64,000 nucleotides of DNA from Boseongicola aestuarii (GTDB taxonomy: Bacteria > Pseudomonadota > Alphaproteobacteria > Rhodobacterales > Rhodobacteraceae), in NCBI RefSeq assembly GCF_900184815.1, contig NZ_FXXQ01000001.1:124001-188000 (forward strand). Direction: 5' to 3'. The number at the start of each line of letters is the position of its first letter. The stretch's first letter is position 1. The notes under the pieces are model-generated. The model was not told where the DNA came from. It did not search any database and saw only the letters and a program-made list of their open reading frames with translations. This document shows positions 1 to 8,976 of this stretch, in pieces. The translations under genes and the position numbers were made by a program.

Positions 1-926
1 CCGCCGTTACGACCAAGAAATACGCCGAAGGCTCGACATGTGCTAGTCAGTCCGAAGATGACATTCTCGATGCAACGGATTTCCTGCCGGATGATTGCTT
101 TTTCGTAGCCGGATCCGCTGGATGCCAAGACTTCACAAATCCAGTTTCCGGTGGAACAGAAGCGCGCTTTGGTGACGGTGTGTGGACCGACGGTCGTCTC
201 AAGTACGTTGACATCAATTATTCACTTGATTTCGAAAGTCTTGGAAGGCCAATCGAAATTTCCGACATAGATAGCGTTATCAATGGTGTGACTATTTCGG
301 AGGCTGAGGTTGAAGTGTTGTACAGCCTCCCCGGTAACGACGGCTCTGCCTATCACAGAGACGATCCGTTCCGCCCTGACGTATACGAAGCCAATGGAAT
401 TACTCCGCTGCCGGCTCCAAATCCAGAACACCTGCAACTTCCAAGCGACGCCTGGCGTTTTGATTACTATCAGGCCGAAATGGCGCTTTCCTATGGCGAT
501 AAAACGAACACGGCTACCTTCTTGTATGATGGCACCCCGGGTTCCGGAAGGGTCAATCTCGAGCCGTCGGCAACAGGCGTGAACCTGCTTCCTAAACTCG
601 AAAGAGACGACGGTTCATTCGTCAATCGCCAAGGCTCTACGGTTCCAACCTGCAGCGACAATATCTCGCTGGATCCAGGTCGCCGTACGATTGTCGCGGC
701 CGCGGTGGATTGCTCGCTGGATGGTCCGAACGGCACGATCAATGGTCGCGATACTGGCTTTGCCGAGTCTTATGTCGAAATGTTCATCCAGAGCGTGGTC
801 GGCGGTACGACCACGAACGGCGACATGACGATGTATGTTGAGCTCCTCGATGATGTTAAGGCTGGCGGCGGCAATGACTCTACCAAGCCAGGTATCTTCC
901 GCACACTTGTTCAGCTGTATCGGTGA
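1..926 (+). CDS. Tad pilus-associated protein, TadG-like, C-terminal part
   Basis: The reading frame is open from base 3 to the TGA at 924-926, so the gene begins upstream of the window and only about 307 residues are seen. The visible part is secreted-looking: rich in Asp, Gly, Ser and Thr, with several Cys, and no membrane segment. I do not recognise a domain in it. It is called TadG-like because two TadE-type genes follow directly and it overlaps the first by 4 bases, and in Tad loci a TadG protein with a VWA-like body usually sits there. It could be another surface or pilus-assembly protein. Confidence 0.5.
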   Translation, partial: AVTTKKYAEGSTCASQSEDDILDATDFLPDDCFFVAGSAGCQDFTNPVSGGTEARFGDGVWTDGRLKYVDINYSLDFESLGRPIEISDIDSVINGVTISEAEVEVLYSLPGNDGSAYHRDDPFRPDVYEANGITPLPAPNPEHLQLPSDAWRFDYYQAEMALSYGDKTNTATFLYDGTPGSGRVNLEPSATGVNLLPKLERDDGSFVNRQGSTVPTCSDNISLDPGRRTIVAAAVDCSLDGPNGTINGRDTGFAESYVEMFIQSVVGGTTTNGDMTMYVELLDDVKAGGGNDSTKPGIFRTLVQLYR

Positions 927-1486
927 GTGGCATGATGCTTTCGACTTTGAAATCCAAAGCGGTTCGCTTTTACAAGGACGAGGGTGGCGTTGCGCTTGTA
1001 GAGTTCGCGATATTCCTTCCGATTTTTGTGCTGTCCTTCTTCGTGATCGTCGAATTCTCCCGTGTGTTTTTCTCATATCAAGGGGCTATGACGGGTGTCC
1101 GAGATGCAGCGCGATATATGGCTCGTGTATACCCTGCAGAGATATGCGCTGGGGCTGCCGACGGAAGTAGCGTTGTGACGAACGTTGTCACGAACCCGGC
1201 CGATACAAACAGTGATATCGCATTCCAGATCATCAAGCGTAACATGCACAATGAGAACAACGCCTTTCCTTCACTGGTTAGAGTTGTATCGGTTTCGACG
1301 TCATACCGCTGTGTGACTCCTGCCACTGAGGGTACATTCCGCCAGGCAGAAGTGCCGATCGCGCGGGTTTTCGCGGTTGTCGAGATTACTCTCCCATTGG
1401 GCGGTATCCTCGAGCTGAATGGCCTGCCACTTCTGCCAAAAATTACCGGCAGAATTGCAGACGAGTCTCGGATTTATGGGGTGTGA
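923..1486 (+). CDS. TadE-type pseudopilin / pilus assembly protein
   Basis: About 187 residues. The N-terminus has a short basic stretch, then GGVALVEFAIFLP running into one hydrophobic helix (about residues 24-46), the pattern of the TadE family: minor pseudopilins of the Flp pilus, cleaved by a prepilin peptidase and held in the inner membrane. The rest is a small periplasmic domain with Cys at intervals. A GTG start at 923 overlaps the previous stop by 4 bases; ATGs at 932 and 935 are alternatives. The next TadE-type gene overlaps its stop, so the two are translationally coupled. Confidence 0.85.
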   Translation: MSGMMLSTLKSKAVRFYKDEGGVALVEFAIFLPIFVLSFFVIVEFSRVFFSYQGAMTGVRDAARYMARVYPAEICAGAADGSSVVTNVVTNPADTNSDIAFQIIKRNMHNENNAFPSLVRVVSVSTSYRCVTPATEGTFRQAEVPIARVFAVVEITLPLGGILELNGLPLLPKITGRIADESRIYGV

Positions 1487-2178
1487 AAATGATCAGATTG
1501 AATAGCATCCCTCAATTCACACGTCGTTTTGCGAAAGACCAGGCAGGAACGACAATGGTCGAGTTTGCAATCTGCATCTCATTGTTCTTGCTGATCCTTT
1601 TCGCGATTATCGATTTTGGTCGCCTCGGTTATAACTGGGTTGTAGCTGAAAAAGGCATGCAGCGGGCCGTACGGATCGCTGCAGTGCGACCGCCGATCTG
1701 CCCAGACGTGCCGCTGTTTCACCGTCGCGCAAATCCAAACGAGAGCTTCTACCCTGCGGGCACCTTGTGCCGTAGTGTTGGTGGCCTCTGTGAGGTCGTG
1801 AACCGTCAATGTACTTTGAATGCTCCCGATGGAAGCCGTCCCGAGGCTGCCACCGCGGCCAACGAAATCTGGGCCGCCGTTGAAAATCTTCTGCCGCAAG
1901 GCTCGACACGGGCAAATGTGTTAATCCGCTACGAGTACGATCAGCGCCTCGGCTTTCTGGGTGGGCCCTATGTCCCATTGATTACGGCCGAGCTGGTTGG
2001 ACCAAGTGACGGAAGCGATGGATTCAATGACTTATTGTTCACCTTCGTCACACCGCTGTCGGCATTGGCGGCAAACGCGGGCGACAACGATGTTTCAGAC
2101 ATTCCAGGAACCATTCCGTTCCCGGGGATTTCGGTCTCACTACCGGCCGAAGATATGAATTTGGGGTCACGCGGTTAA
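1483..2178 (+). CDS. TadE-type pseudopilin / pilus assembly protein (second copy)
   Basis: About 231 residues with the same plan as the gene before it: basic N-terminus, the AGTTMVEFAICISLF motif and one membrane helix around residues 25-45, then a periplasmic domain with several Cys. Tandem tadE/tadF-like genes are usual in Tad loci, where the products are minor pseudopilins needed for fibre assembly. The GTG at 1483 overlaps the upstream stop; an ATG at 1489 is an equally good start. Only 34 bases separate it from cpaE, so it belongs to the same transcription unit. Confidence 0.83.
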   Translation: MKMIRLNSIPQFTRRFAKDQAGTTMVEFAICISLFLLILFAIIDFGRLGYNWVVAEKGMQRAVRIAAVRPPICPDVPLFHRRANPNESFYPAGTLCRSVGGLCEVVNRQCTLNAPDGSRPEAATAANEIWAAVENLLPQGSTRANVLIRYEYDQRLGFLGGPYVPLITAELVGPSDGSDGFNDLLFTFVTPLSALAANAGDNDVSDIPGTIPFPGISVSLPAEDMNLGSRG

Positions 2179-2212
2179 CGCGTGGACTGGGGCAAAAGAA
2201 GCGAGCAAAGCA

Positions 2213-3421
2213 ATGAGTGATAGTTCCATTCTTCTGATTTCTGCAGACGACGAGGTTGCGACGAATGTCACCTCGGCGCTGGAGAAAATCGAAAAGGCCC
2301 GTGTTAGCCGCGAAAGTTCGTCGGTTTCCCAATTGAACGGCGCCGCTGTGGCAATGGCTGCAGATCATGATGTTGTGATTTTCGCGACAGACCCATCCAA
2401 TGCGGCCGACCTTACTGCGATTGAGTTGCTCACTGATCAGCGCAAGCCCGGAACGATCTATCTGGCGTTGACCGACGGCGATCTGCCGCTTTCCAAGGCG
2501 CGCGCGCTAAGCCGCGCCGGTGTCGACGATGTTTTGCCTTACCCACTCTCCAATGATGAGTTGGTTATGCAAGTCAATGAAATGCTTGCTAAAAAGCGTG
2601 CGGAGTTCACTGAATCCTTCAGTGGTGCCGGCGCTCGCAACGGGCATCTCTTTGCCGTGCAGCAGGCGCGTGGTGGGGTAGGCGCTACCACTATTGCCGT
2701 CAATCTTGCGGACCAACTTTTGAATAGGAAGGGGGCGTTCAAGAAAGAAGCCGGGAACAAGGTCGTCATCGTCGATTTCGATCTTCAATTCGGCACCGTT
2801 GGTGACTTCCTGGATGTTGATCAGCAAGAGGGGCTCTTGCAGCTTGCTTCGGAAAACTTCATCCCTGATGCGATGTGGATCGAGCAATCCATGACCCGTC
2901 TGCCGTCGGGTCTTGCGGTTTTGGCTGCGCCTTCAAGCTTTGTACCTCTCGAAGCAATGCAGCCCGCTCAGATCGAAGGGTTGATAAAGACCCTGAAAAC
3001 GATGTTTGACTATGTCGTCGTCGACTTGCCGCGTGCACTTGTGAATTGGATCGAGCCGGTGTTGGCCGAGACTGACCAACTGTTGATTGTCACCGACATG
3101 ACAGTCCCCGCAGTGCGAGCAACCCGCCGCCTGATGGAGTTTGTGCTGGCCGACAATGCCCAATTGCCAATTGAAGTCGTTATCAATCACGAAAAGAAGC
3201 CAATGATCCTGCGCGAGCATCACAGAGAGGCTGCAAAGGCATTGGACGTGACTTTCCATTACTGGATTGCTCACGATCCCAAAGCGGCGCGCGAAGCGGT
3301 CGATTATGGAAAGCCTTTGTCCGAGGTCTCCGCCCGGTCCGACATCGCAAAAGGCATTGCCTTGATGGCAAAATCAATCCTCACAGCGTTCCCGAAAGAA
3401 CGCGCTGAAGTTCGAGTTTAA
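2213..3421 (+). CDS. cpaE: Flp pilus assembly ATPase CpaE
   Basis: 402 residues. The first 130 resemble a receiver domain lacking clear acidic-pocket residues. A MinD/ParA-type ATPase follows, with a deviant P-loop at about residues 150-160 (QQARGGVGATTIA) in which the usual Lys is replaced by Ala, and a Walker B-like VVIVDFDLQFG. CpaE proteins localise the Tad machine to a cell pole, and this P-loop variant is typical of the family, so nucleotide hydrolysis should not be assumed. It lies between the tadE genes and cpaF. The start is an ATG 34 bases after the preceding stop, with a purine-rich stretch upstream. Confidence 0.92.
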   Translation: MSDSSILLISADDEVATNVTSALEKIEKARVSRESSSVSQLNGAAVAMAADHDVVIFATDPSNAADLTAIELLTDQRKPGTIYLALTDGDLPLSKARALSRAGVDDVLPYPLSNDELVMQVNEMLAKKRAEFTESFSGAGARNGHLFAVQQARGGVGATTIAVNLADQLLNRKGAFKKEAGNKVVIVDFDLQFGTVGDFLDVDQQEGLLQLASENFIPDAMWIEQSMTRLPSGLAVLAAPSSFVPLEAMQPAQIEGLIKTLKTMFDYVVVDLPRALVNWIEPVLAETDQLLIVTDMTVPAVRATRRLMEFVLADNAQLPIEVVINHEKKPMILREHHREAAKALDVTFHYWIAHDPKAAREAVDYGKPLSEVSARSDIAKGIALMAKSILTAFPKERAEVRV

Positions 3422-3433
3422 GGAGTAAAGTCT

Positions 3434-4831
3434 ATGTTTAAACAATTTGGTAAATCTGACACCTCCAAGCCAGCCGCAAATGTGGTTGGAATGGATGCGG
3501 CTTCGGCTGCATCGAAAGTGACCTCGAACGCGCTGCGTTCCTTGGCGACGACAGACAAGGAATTGTCGGATCGCCTTGATCTGAAAAGCCGGCTTCACGA
3601 AGCGCTTCTCGAACGTTTGAACCTCAGTGTCATCGACAAGGTTGCAACCGAGGAGCTGCGTCGTGAAGTCGCAAGCCTGGTTCAGACCGTGCTGGCGGAA
3701 GAAAAACGCCCGATGCGCACCGAGGACTTTAAGCTGATCGTTGATGAACTGATGGATGAAGTTCTGGGTTATGGTCCACTTGAGCCACTTCTGGCCGACC
3801 CGACCGTCAACGACATCCTGGTGAACAGCCATGCGAACGTTTATGTCGAACGGTTCGGTGTTCTCGAGCGGACAAACGTTCGCTTTAGAGACGAGCGCCA
3901 TCTCCTTCGTATTATTGACAAAATTGTTTCCCAGATCGGTCGACGGGTTGATGAAAGCCAGCCTTGGGTCGACGCGCGCCTTCCAGACGGAAGCCGGGTA
4001 AACGCCATCATTCGACCCTGTGCGATTGACGGGCCGTCACTGTCCATTCGTAAGTTCTCCAAGAAACCGCTCCTGCTTGAGAAAATGATCGAGCTGAACT
4101 CGATCTCTGAAGAGGCTGCTGCACTCTTGCGTGCGCTTGTGGAAGCCAGAATGAACATTCTGATTTCTGGCGGTACCGGTTCGGGCAAGACGACACTGCT
4201 CAACGCCATGTCACGCTCGATAAATGAATCCGAGCGGATCGTAACGATTGAAGACGCTGCCGAACTTCAACTTCAGCAAGAGCACGTTGTTCGCCTGGAG
4301 ACACGTCCACCAAGCCCGAATGGCACCGGCGCGATCTTCCAGCGTGATCTGGTCAAGAACGCTTTGCGCATGCGCCCTGACCGCATTATCGTGGGCGAGG
4401 TTCGTGGCGCCGAAACATTTGACATGCTTCAGGCGATGAACACTGGCCATGACGGTTCGATGACCACAGTCCACGCCAACACAGCCCGCGATGCGCTGTC
4501 TCGTATCGAGCAGATGGTTTCGATGCTGGGCCTTGATTTGCCGCTGTCCGCGATTCGAAGCCAGATAGCGTCAGGCATTCACGTCATTGTCCAGCTTAAT
4601 CGCCTTTCCGACGGTAACCGCAAGGTCATGAGCGTAAGCGAAATCACTGGGATGGAAGGTACCACGATCACCATGCAGGACATCTTCGTCTTCAAGAAAG
4701 AAGGCAAAGGCGAGAACGGTGAAGTGCTCGGCAAGTTCATGGCCACGGGCATGCGACCGAAGTGCGCCGAGCAACTACTGGCTGCGGGTGTCGACCTTGG
4801 ACAGACAAATTTCCTGACGCGGGGGGCATAA
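3434..4831 (+). CDS. cpaF: Tad pilus secretion ATPase CpaF/TadA
   Basis: 465 residues, full length for the family. It is the hexameric cytoplasmic ATPase that powers Flp pilus extension and retraction. The Walker A motif GGTGSGKT lies at residues 246-253, followed by the Asp box VTIEDAAEL, the RMRPDRIIVGEVRG Walker B/Arg region and the His box HDGSMTTVHANT. A strong AAGGAG ribosome site precedes the ATG by 8 bases. It is 12 bases downstream of cpaE and 3 bases upstream of tadB, within one operon. Confidence 0.96.
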   Translation: MFKQFGKSDTSKPAANVVGMDAASAASKVTSNALRSLATTDKELSDRLDLKSRLHEALLERLNLSVIDKVATEELRREVASLVQTVLAEEKRPMRTEDFKLIVDELMDEVLGYGPLEPLLADPTVNDILVNSHANVYVERFGVLERTNVRFRDERHLLRIIDKIVSQIGRRVDESQPWVDARLPDGSRVNAIIRPCAIDGPSLSIRKFSKKPLLLEKMIELNSISEEAAALLRALVEARMNILISGGTGSGKTTLLNAMSRSINESERIVTIEDAAELQLQQEHVVRLETRPPSPNGTGAIFQRDLVKNALRMRPDRIIVGEVRGAETFDMLQAMNTGHDGSMTTVHANTARDALSRIEQMVSMLGLDLPLSAIRSQIASGIHVIVQLNRLSDGNRKVMSVSEITGMEGTTITMQDIFVFKKEGKGENGEVLGKFMATGMRPKCAEQLLAAGVDLGQTNFLTRGA

Positions 4832-4834
4832 ATT

Positions 4835-5815
4835 ATGGAACAGATACGAGAGTTTATCGCTCAGATTGATGCTCAATTCGTTGTATATCTTGGCGCCGTG
4901 ATCGGCGGTCTCCTTGTGCTTGAGGGGCTTCGCCAGCTCTTCTCCCGAAGTGCGGGCGCAGAAGAAGCCAAGAGTAAACGGATGCAGATGATCGCGAAGG
5001 GCGCGACGACCGAGCAGATCCTCAAAGTCCTGAAACCAACGGAAAAGCGCAGTTTCGTTGAGCGGCTGCCGTTTGTCGGCGATCTCCCGACGGTGCTGCG
5101 TCAAGCGGGCATCACAATGGCGCCTGGGGCATTTCTCGCGACTTGTTTCGCAGCCGCGGTCGCGATCACAATCATTGCCTTCCAGTTTATGAACGCGCTC
5201 AATGCGGTTGTACTTGGCTTTATCGTTGGTCTTTTCCTGCCAATCATGCAGGTCAGATTGAAGCGGAACGAACGCCTCGGAAAATTGGTCCATCAGATGC
5301 CGGATGCACTTGATCTCATGGCACGAGGGCTGCTCGTCGGCCATCCTCTGAACACATCGCTGAACGCGGTCGCAAATGAGATGCCGGACCCGGTTGGCTC
5401 CGAGTTTGGAGTGGTAGTTGATCAGGTGGCGTTTGGTGACGAACTCACGGAAGCTTTCCGCGATTTCGCCGAACGGATCGATCAGGAAGACGTGCACTAT
5501 CTCGCAACAGCGATTGCCATCCAGCATGGTACAGGTGGTGACCTGGCGCGGGTCCTGAAAGTCTTGTCGCGCACAATTCGTGACCGCATTACGATGCGTA
5601 AAAGGATCAAGGCGCTGTCTGCAGAAGGACGTCTAACAGCCGCCTTCCTGAGCTTCATTCCTGTCCTGATTTTTGTTGTTATGCAGATATTGACGCCAAG
5701 CTACTATGGTTCGATCGCGAGTGAGCCGGAAGCGGTGCCATTGGGATTCGCAATCGTCACATTGACAATTCTCAATGCCCTGGCGATGCGTAAACTCGTG
5801 AACTTTAGGTTCTGA
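4835..5815 (+). CDS. tadB: Tad pilus inner-membrane platform protein TadB
   Basis: 326 residues. An N-terminal membrane helix, a basic cytoplasmic stretch, a hydrophobic pair at about residues 90-140, then a T2SF domain (DALDLMARGLLVGHPLNTSL, with the EFRDFAERI region) and two C-terminal helices. TadB and TadC form the inner-membrane platform on which CpaF acts. The ATG follows the cpaF stop by 3 bases without a clear ribosome site, which suggests translational coupling. tadC follows 11 bases after the stop. Confidence 0.93.
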   Translation: MEQIREFIAQIDAQFVVYLGAVIGGLLVLEGLRQLFSRSAGAEEAKSKRMQMIAKGATTEQILKVLKPTEKRSFVERLPFVGDLPTVLRQAGITMAPGAFLATCFAAAVAITIIAFQFMNALNAVVLGFIVGLFLPIMQVRLKRNERLGKLVHQMPDALDLMARGLLVGHPLNTSLNAVANEMPDPVGSEFGVVVDQVAFGDELTEAFRDFAERIDQEDVHYLATAIAIQHGTGGDLARVLKVLSRTIRDRITMRKRIKALSAEGRLTAAFLSFIPVLIFVVMQILTPSYYGSIASEPEAVPLGFAIVTLTILNALAMRKLVNFRF

Positions 5816-5826
5816 AGGAGACAGTT

Positions 5827-6822
5827 ATGTTTGAGCAAATCACGGCCTTCTTCGCAAATATTGGATCGTCTGGCGGTCTGATCATCATGGGGATATTTAT
5901 CGGAACGATCATGATCGTTTACGGTTTCTTCGGGGGACTTGTGTCCGCCGACCCCGTTGGACGTCGTTACCATGCGGGTCGGCCGGTCAAACGTCGGTCA
6001 AACTTTGACGCTGGCCTTTTGAATAGCGCTGACGTCGACCCCAAGGGCCTGATGAAAGCGCTGCTTCCACAAAGCCGCGAAAAGCGTACACAAGTACGGC
6101 GCCAACTGATGAACGCCGGCATTGTCGGCCGAAATGCGGTGGCAAAATACTATACAGTTCGCATCATTCTGGCGATTGCGTTGCCAGCCACTTATCTCGG
6201 TTTGATGGTGCTGCGCCAAAACACGTTTGTTCCGCTCCCCGAGTTCTTCACGGACTTCGTCGATGGTCAGAGCCAATTGATGACGTATTACGTCCTGACC
6301 GCCTTGGTTGCGTTCGGCTTTTTCGGGCCCGCACTGTGGCTGCGCTCCAAAGTCGATTTACGGCAACTTGAGATTTCCGAAAGTTTCCCGAATGCCCTGG
6401 ATCTCATGCAAGTATCGGTTGAATCAGGACTTGGCTTTGATGCGGCCATGACCCGAGTATCCAACGAAATGGAAACCTCTGCTCCGGCGATTGCTCAGGA
6501 ATTCAGATTGGTTCAGCTTGAAATATCGGCGGGTGGTGACCGCGAGAAAGCGCTTCTGGATATGGCCAAGCGTACGAATGTCGATGAGGTCGGGTCCTTC
6601 GCCAGCGTCATCCTGCAGTCGATCCAATTCGGAACAAGCGTCTCCGAGGCACTTACAACCTATGCAACCGAGATGCGGATCAGCCGCGAGCTCAAGGCAC
6701 AGGAAATGGCGAACAAGATGCCTGTGAAGATGTCCGGTATCATGGCGTCTCTCATGCTTCCCGCACTGTTCCTACTGATACTGGGCCCGATCGCAATTCG
6801 CTGGATGAATACCTTTTCATAA
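5827..6822 (+). CDS. tadC: Tad pilus inner-membrane platform protein TadC
   Basis: 331 residues. A membrane helix at about residues 15-35, a basic loop, two helices near 115-170, a T2SF domain starting with FPNALDLMQVSVESGLGFD, and two helices at the end. It partners TadB in the pilus secretion platform. A strong GAAGGAG ribosome site lies 6 bases before the ATG. It is the last Tad gene of the run, and a possible terminator hairpin lies about 50 bases after the stop. Confidence 0.93.
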   Translation: MFEQITAFFANIGSSGGLIIMGIFIGTIMIVYGFFGGLVSADPVGRRYHAGRPVKRRSNFDAGLLNSADVDPKGLMKALLPQSREKRTQVRRQLMNAGIVGRNAVAKYYTVRIILAIALPATYLGLMVLRQNTFVPLPEFFTDFVDGQSQLMTYYVLTALVAFGFFGPALWLRSKVDLRQLEISESFPNALDLMQVSVESGLGFDAAMTRVSNEMETSAPAIAQEFRLVQLEISAGGDREKALLDMAKRTNVDEVGSFASVILQSIQFGTSVSEALTTYATEMRISRELKAQEMANKMPVKMSGIMASLMLPALFLLILGPIAIRWMNTFS

Positions 6823-6871
6823 AGGTCGTTCAGCGCGTTTCAAATTCCTTGGCTTTCTCAAACTAAGCAAT

Positions 6872-6890
6872 GCCTCCCAAAAGGGCGGCG
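6872..6890 (+). terminator. possible terminator of the tad operon
   Basis: GCCTCCC and GGGCGGC flank an AAAA loop (six pairs with one internal mismatch), followed by a T-rich GTTGTTTCTGTT stretch. It sits 50 bases after the tadC stop. The stem is short, so this is a candidate only. The remainder of the 270-base gap up to 7093 is AT-rich and holds no gene I can see; it probably contains the promoter of the next gene. Confidence 0.4.
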
Positions 6891-7092
6891 TTGTTTCTGT
6901 TGGGGCAAAAATCATACACTTCACACTTAAAAATTCATCCCAGATTGCGGTTTGCTTTACAAATCGGTCCTTATGAGGTGATTTAATTGATCGTTATCAA
7001 GGCTTATTCGAAAAGAATGTGATGTGTGAGTGATATCGTGTTCGTTACTTGTTGTTTGGATAGTTAAATGCTTTGGAGCGTAGAAACTAAGT

Positions 7093-7956
7093 ATGTTGAG
7101 TAGTGGTAATGATAACGGGCCTTTTCTAGGGAAAAGACTTCGGGTCTTGGACAGCATAGCTAGCTGGTGTGGTGCATTGCACGGTTCAATGCATCTTTCA
7201 GATGCTGTAGGCGCAATAGTTCAGGCCGTTGACGCCGAGGTCGGAGTGTTATCCCGGGACTCAATGTCAATGGACCAGGCTCGGGTTGTTGCTTCCTTTG
7301 ACGGGACACGCGCCGTGCGGGGGGCTGAGACTGTGAAGCGCGCTTACGCGCGAGACGTCCTTGGCTTGTATCACAATAATGCGCGTAAAGGCACGTCGTG
7401 GTTGCTGAGCGAATTGCAGGATGATCGGAATTTCAAGAAGACTAGTGACCTGTCTTCATGGAGATTATCGCGAGGTATTATAGATATTGTAGTTGTCGTG
7501 CTGGATGCCACGGGAGTTCAGCACGATTTCTTAGAGCTGCACTTTGTCAAACCGTTGAACCGCGAAGCCAAAGAGTTGCTGGACTCGTTGTTTCCTACTC
7601 TCGTACGGGCATGGGCGAGGCGCAAATCAGGTCTTGTGACGCAGGCCCAGATAGACGATCGCATTATTGTTGCGCGGGCCAATGCGGAAGCCAGAAGGAT
7701 AAAGCCTGACGAGGCAATTCTTGGAATATCCAACCCGGCTCGTCTGAGCCGTGCCGAATTCCGTGTATGTTTGCTGATGTCGCGCGGGCTTTCGATAAAG
7801 GGTGTAACCGATGAGCTTGGGCTGTCTGAGTCGACAATCCGAAGCCATCTTCGATCGATCTATTCAAAGACCGCGGTAACAGGGGTGGCCGAACTGGTCT
7901 ATCGACTGGTCTCAAATACAGCAGACGACCGACCCGCGAGCCACCGGAGCATTTGA
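7093..7956 (+). CDS. LuxR-family transcriptional regulator
   Basis: 287 residues. The last 60 form a LuxR/FixJ-type helix-turn-helix: LSRAEFRVCLLMSRGLSIK, then a predicted recognition helix with SESTIRSHLRSIYSKT. The first 200 residues have no clear acyl-homoserine-lactone-binding signature (the conserved Trp/Tyr/Asp set is not evident) and may be a GAF-like sensor. There is no evident ribosome site before the ATG. Codon use is more AT-rich than in the tad genes. It converges on the PAP2 gene, and its target is unknown; the adjoining pilus operon or envelope genes are possibilities. Confidence 0.8.
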   Translation: MLSSGNDNGPFLGKRLRVLDSIASWCGALHGSMHLSDAVGAIVQAVDAEVGVLSRDSMSMDQARVVASFDGTRAVRGAETVKRAYARDVLGLYHNNARKGTSWLLSELQDDRNFKKTSDLSSWRLSRGIIDIVVVVLDATGVQHDFLELHFVKPLNREAKELLDSLFPTLVRAWARRKSGLVTQAQIDDRIIVARANAEARRIKPDEAILGISNPARLSRAEFRVCLLMSRGLSIKGVTDELGLSESTIRSHLRSIYSKTAVTGVAELVYRLVSNTADDRPASHRSI

Positions 7957-7994
7957 AAATGCTGTTCCACAAGAATCTGAGATAAAGAAAATTT

Positions 7995-8930
7995 CTACAA
8001 GCGCTCTGGGGACTTAACCCTAGCTGGTTTAACAACGATTTTCTTAGCAAGCCAAGCGCTGAACAAAAAGACAATTAATCCAGCGACCACATCGGCGATA
8101 TAATGAGCTCCCTGTAGTAGAATTGCTGGCAACATCGGAATGTTGAATAAAAACAGTGGCCAGCCCGCAACGGTGCGCCATGCGTAGACTATAACCAAAA
8201 GCATCATCACAGTATGGTAGCTTGGAAAAGCGATCAAGCCGAGTGTCGTTGTAGGAGGAACAGAGCTTGGCCCCTCAGAAATGCGACGTAGCATTTCTTT
8301 TTGATAGCTGGAATCAACAACTATCGTCATTTCGATATTGGACTCGTTTGGAATTGTCTGACTGATTGCCGGGCCAAAACTGGGCCAGATCATCCATATT
8401 GTGACTGTTATGAACAAAGACACAGCCGCCGTCGCAAGATACCGGTAAAGAGGAATACCAGCACCTGAGAACGCAAGCACAGCCATCACGATTACTAGTT
8501 GATAAAGAGAGGTGCTGTAAACAATAGCGAGTGTATTCCCAACGTCAGGCCAAGCAGCCAACCAAACTATTGAATTGGACCAATTATAACTGAGAAAATC
8601 ATCAGATGCCTGTAAAATTGGATCAAGCCGCAAGGCATCAACGGGAAATCGCATTTCGATTAGGTTTGCGACACTTGTCACAAAAATCAAGTACAGGCCC
8701 AGAGCAATAAGAAATCTCGCAAAAAGTTCCGATTGGTGGCGAATTCGCATATAAATGCCAAGCAAGATTAACCCGACCTGTAAGGCAAATGCTAATGCAG
8801 TTAGGCCATGTTCAATATTAACGCTTTTGCTGATGGCTACAGCGGGCCATAACAGGGATAGCAGCCCAGCTATTGCTCCGAACGCGACCTCTGATCGGTT
8901 CAGAAATTTACCCGTCTCGTATATTCTCAT
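7995..8930 (-). CDS. PAP2-superfamily (phosphatidic acid phosphatase-like) membrane protein
   Basis: About 311 residues from the ATG at 8930 (MRIYETG), with roughly six to eight hydrophobic segments. The C-terminal half has the PAP2-type motifs: FPSYHT in place of PSGH, and GAHYIADVVAG matching the SRxxxxxHxxxD third motif with the catalytic His and Asp. Such proteins dephosphorylate lipid phosphates or pyrophosphates, or transfer lipid headgroups, at the outer face of the inner membrane. The frame stays open further upstream to 9107, but that would overlap the next gene, so the later start is preferred. AT-rich codon use matches its neighbours. Confidence 0.75.
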   Translation of the reverse strand: MRIYETGKFLNRSEVAFGAIAGLLSLLWPAVAISKSVNIEHGLTALAFALQVGLILLGIYMRIRHQSELFARFLIALGLYLIFVTSVANLIEMRFPVDALRLDPILQASDDFLSYNWSNSIVWLAAWPDVGNTLAIVYSTSLYQLVIVMAVLAFSGAGIPLYRYLATAAVSLFITVTIWMIWPSFGPAISQTIPNESNIEMTIVVDSSYQKEMLRRISEGPSSVPPTTTLGLIAFPSYHTVMMLLVIVYAWRTVAGWPLFLFNIPMLPAILLQGAHYIADVVAGLIVFLFSAWLAKKIVVKPARVKSPERL

Positions 8931-8976
8931 TCTTGATTGGCCTAGCTCCAGAAGTGGAACATCTTTCTGTAAGTGT

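Noticed and set aside
6983-6997. CtrA-like site TTAA-N7-TTAT before the LuxR gene
   Set aside because: The second half is TTAT rather than TTAA, and AT-rich sequence makes such near matches likely.
7040-7054. LexA-like box GTTC-N7-GTTG before the LuxR gene
   Set aside because: One mismatch in the core and no promoter alignment like that at 24.75 kb.
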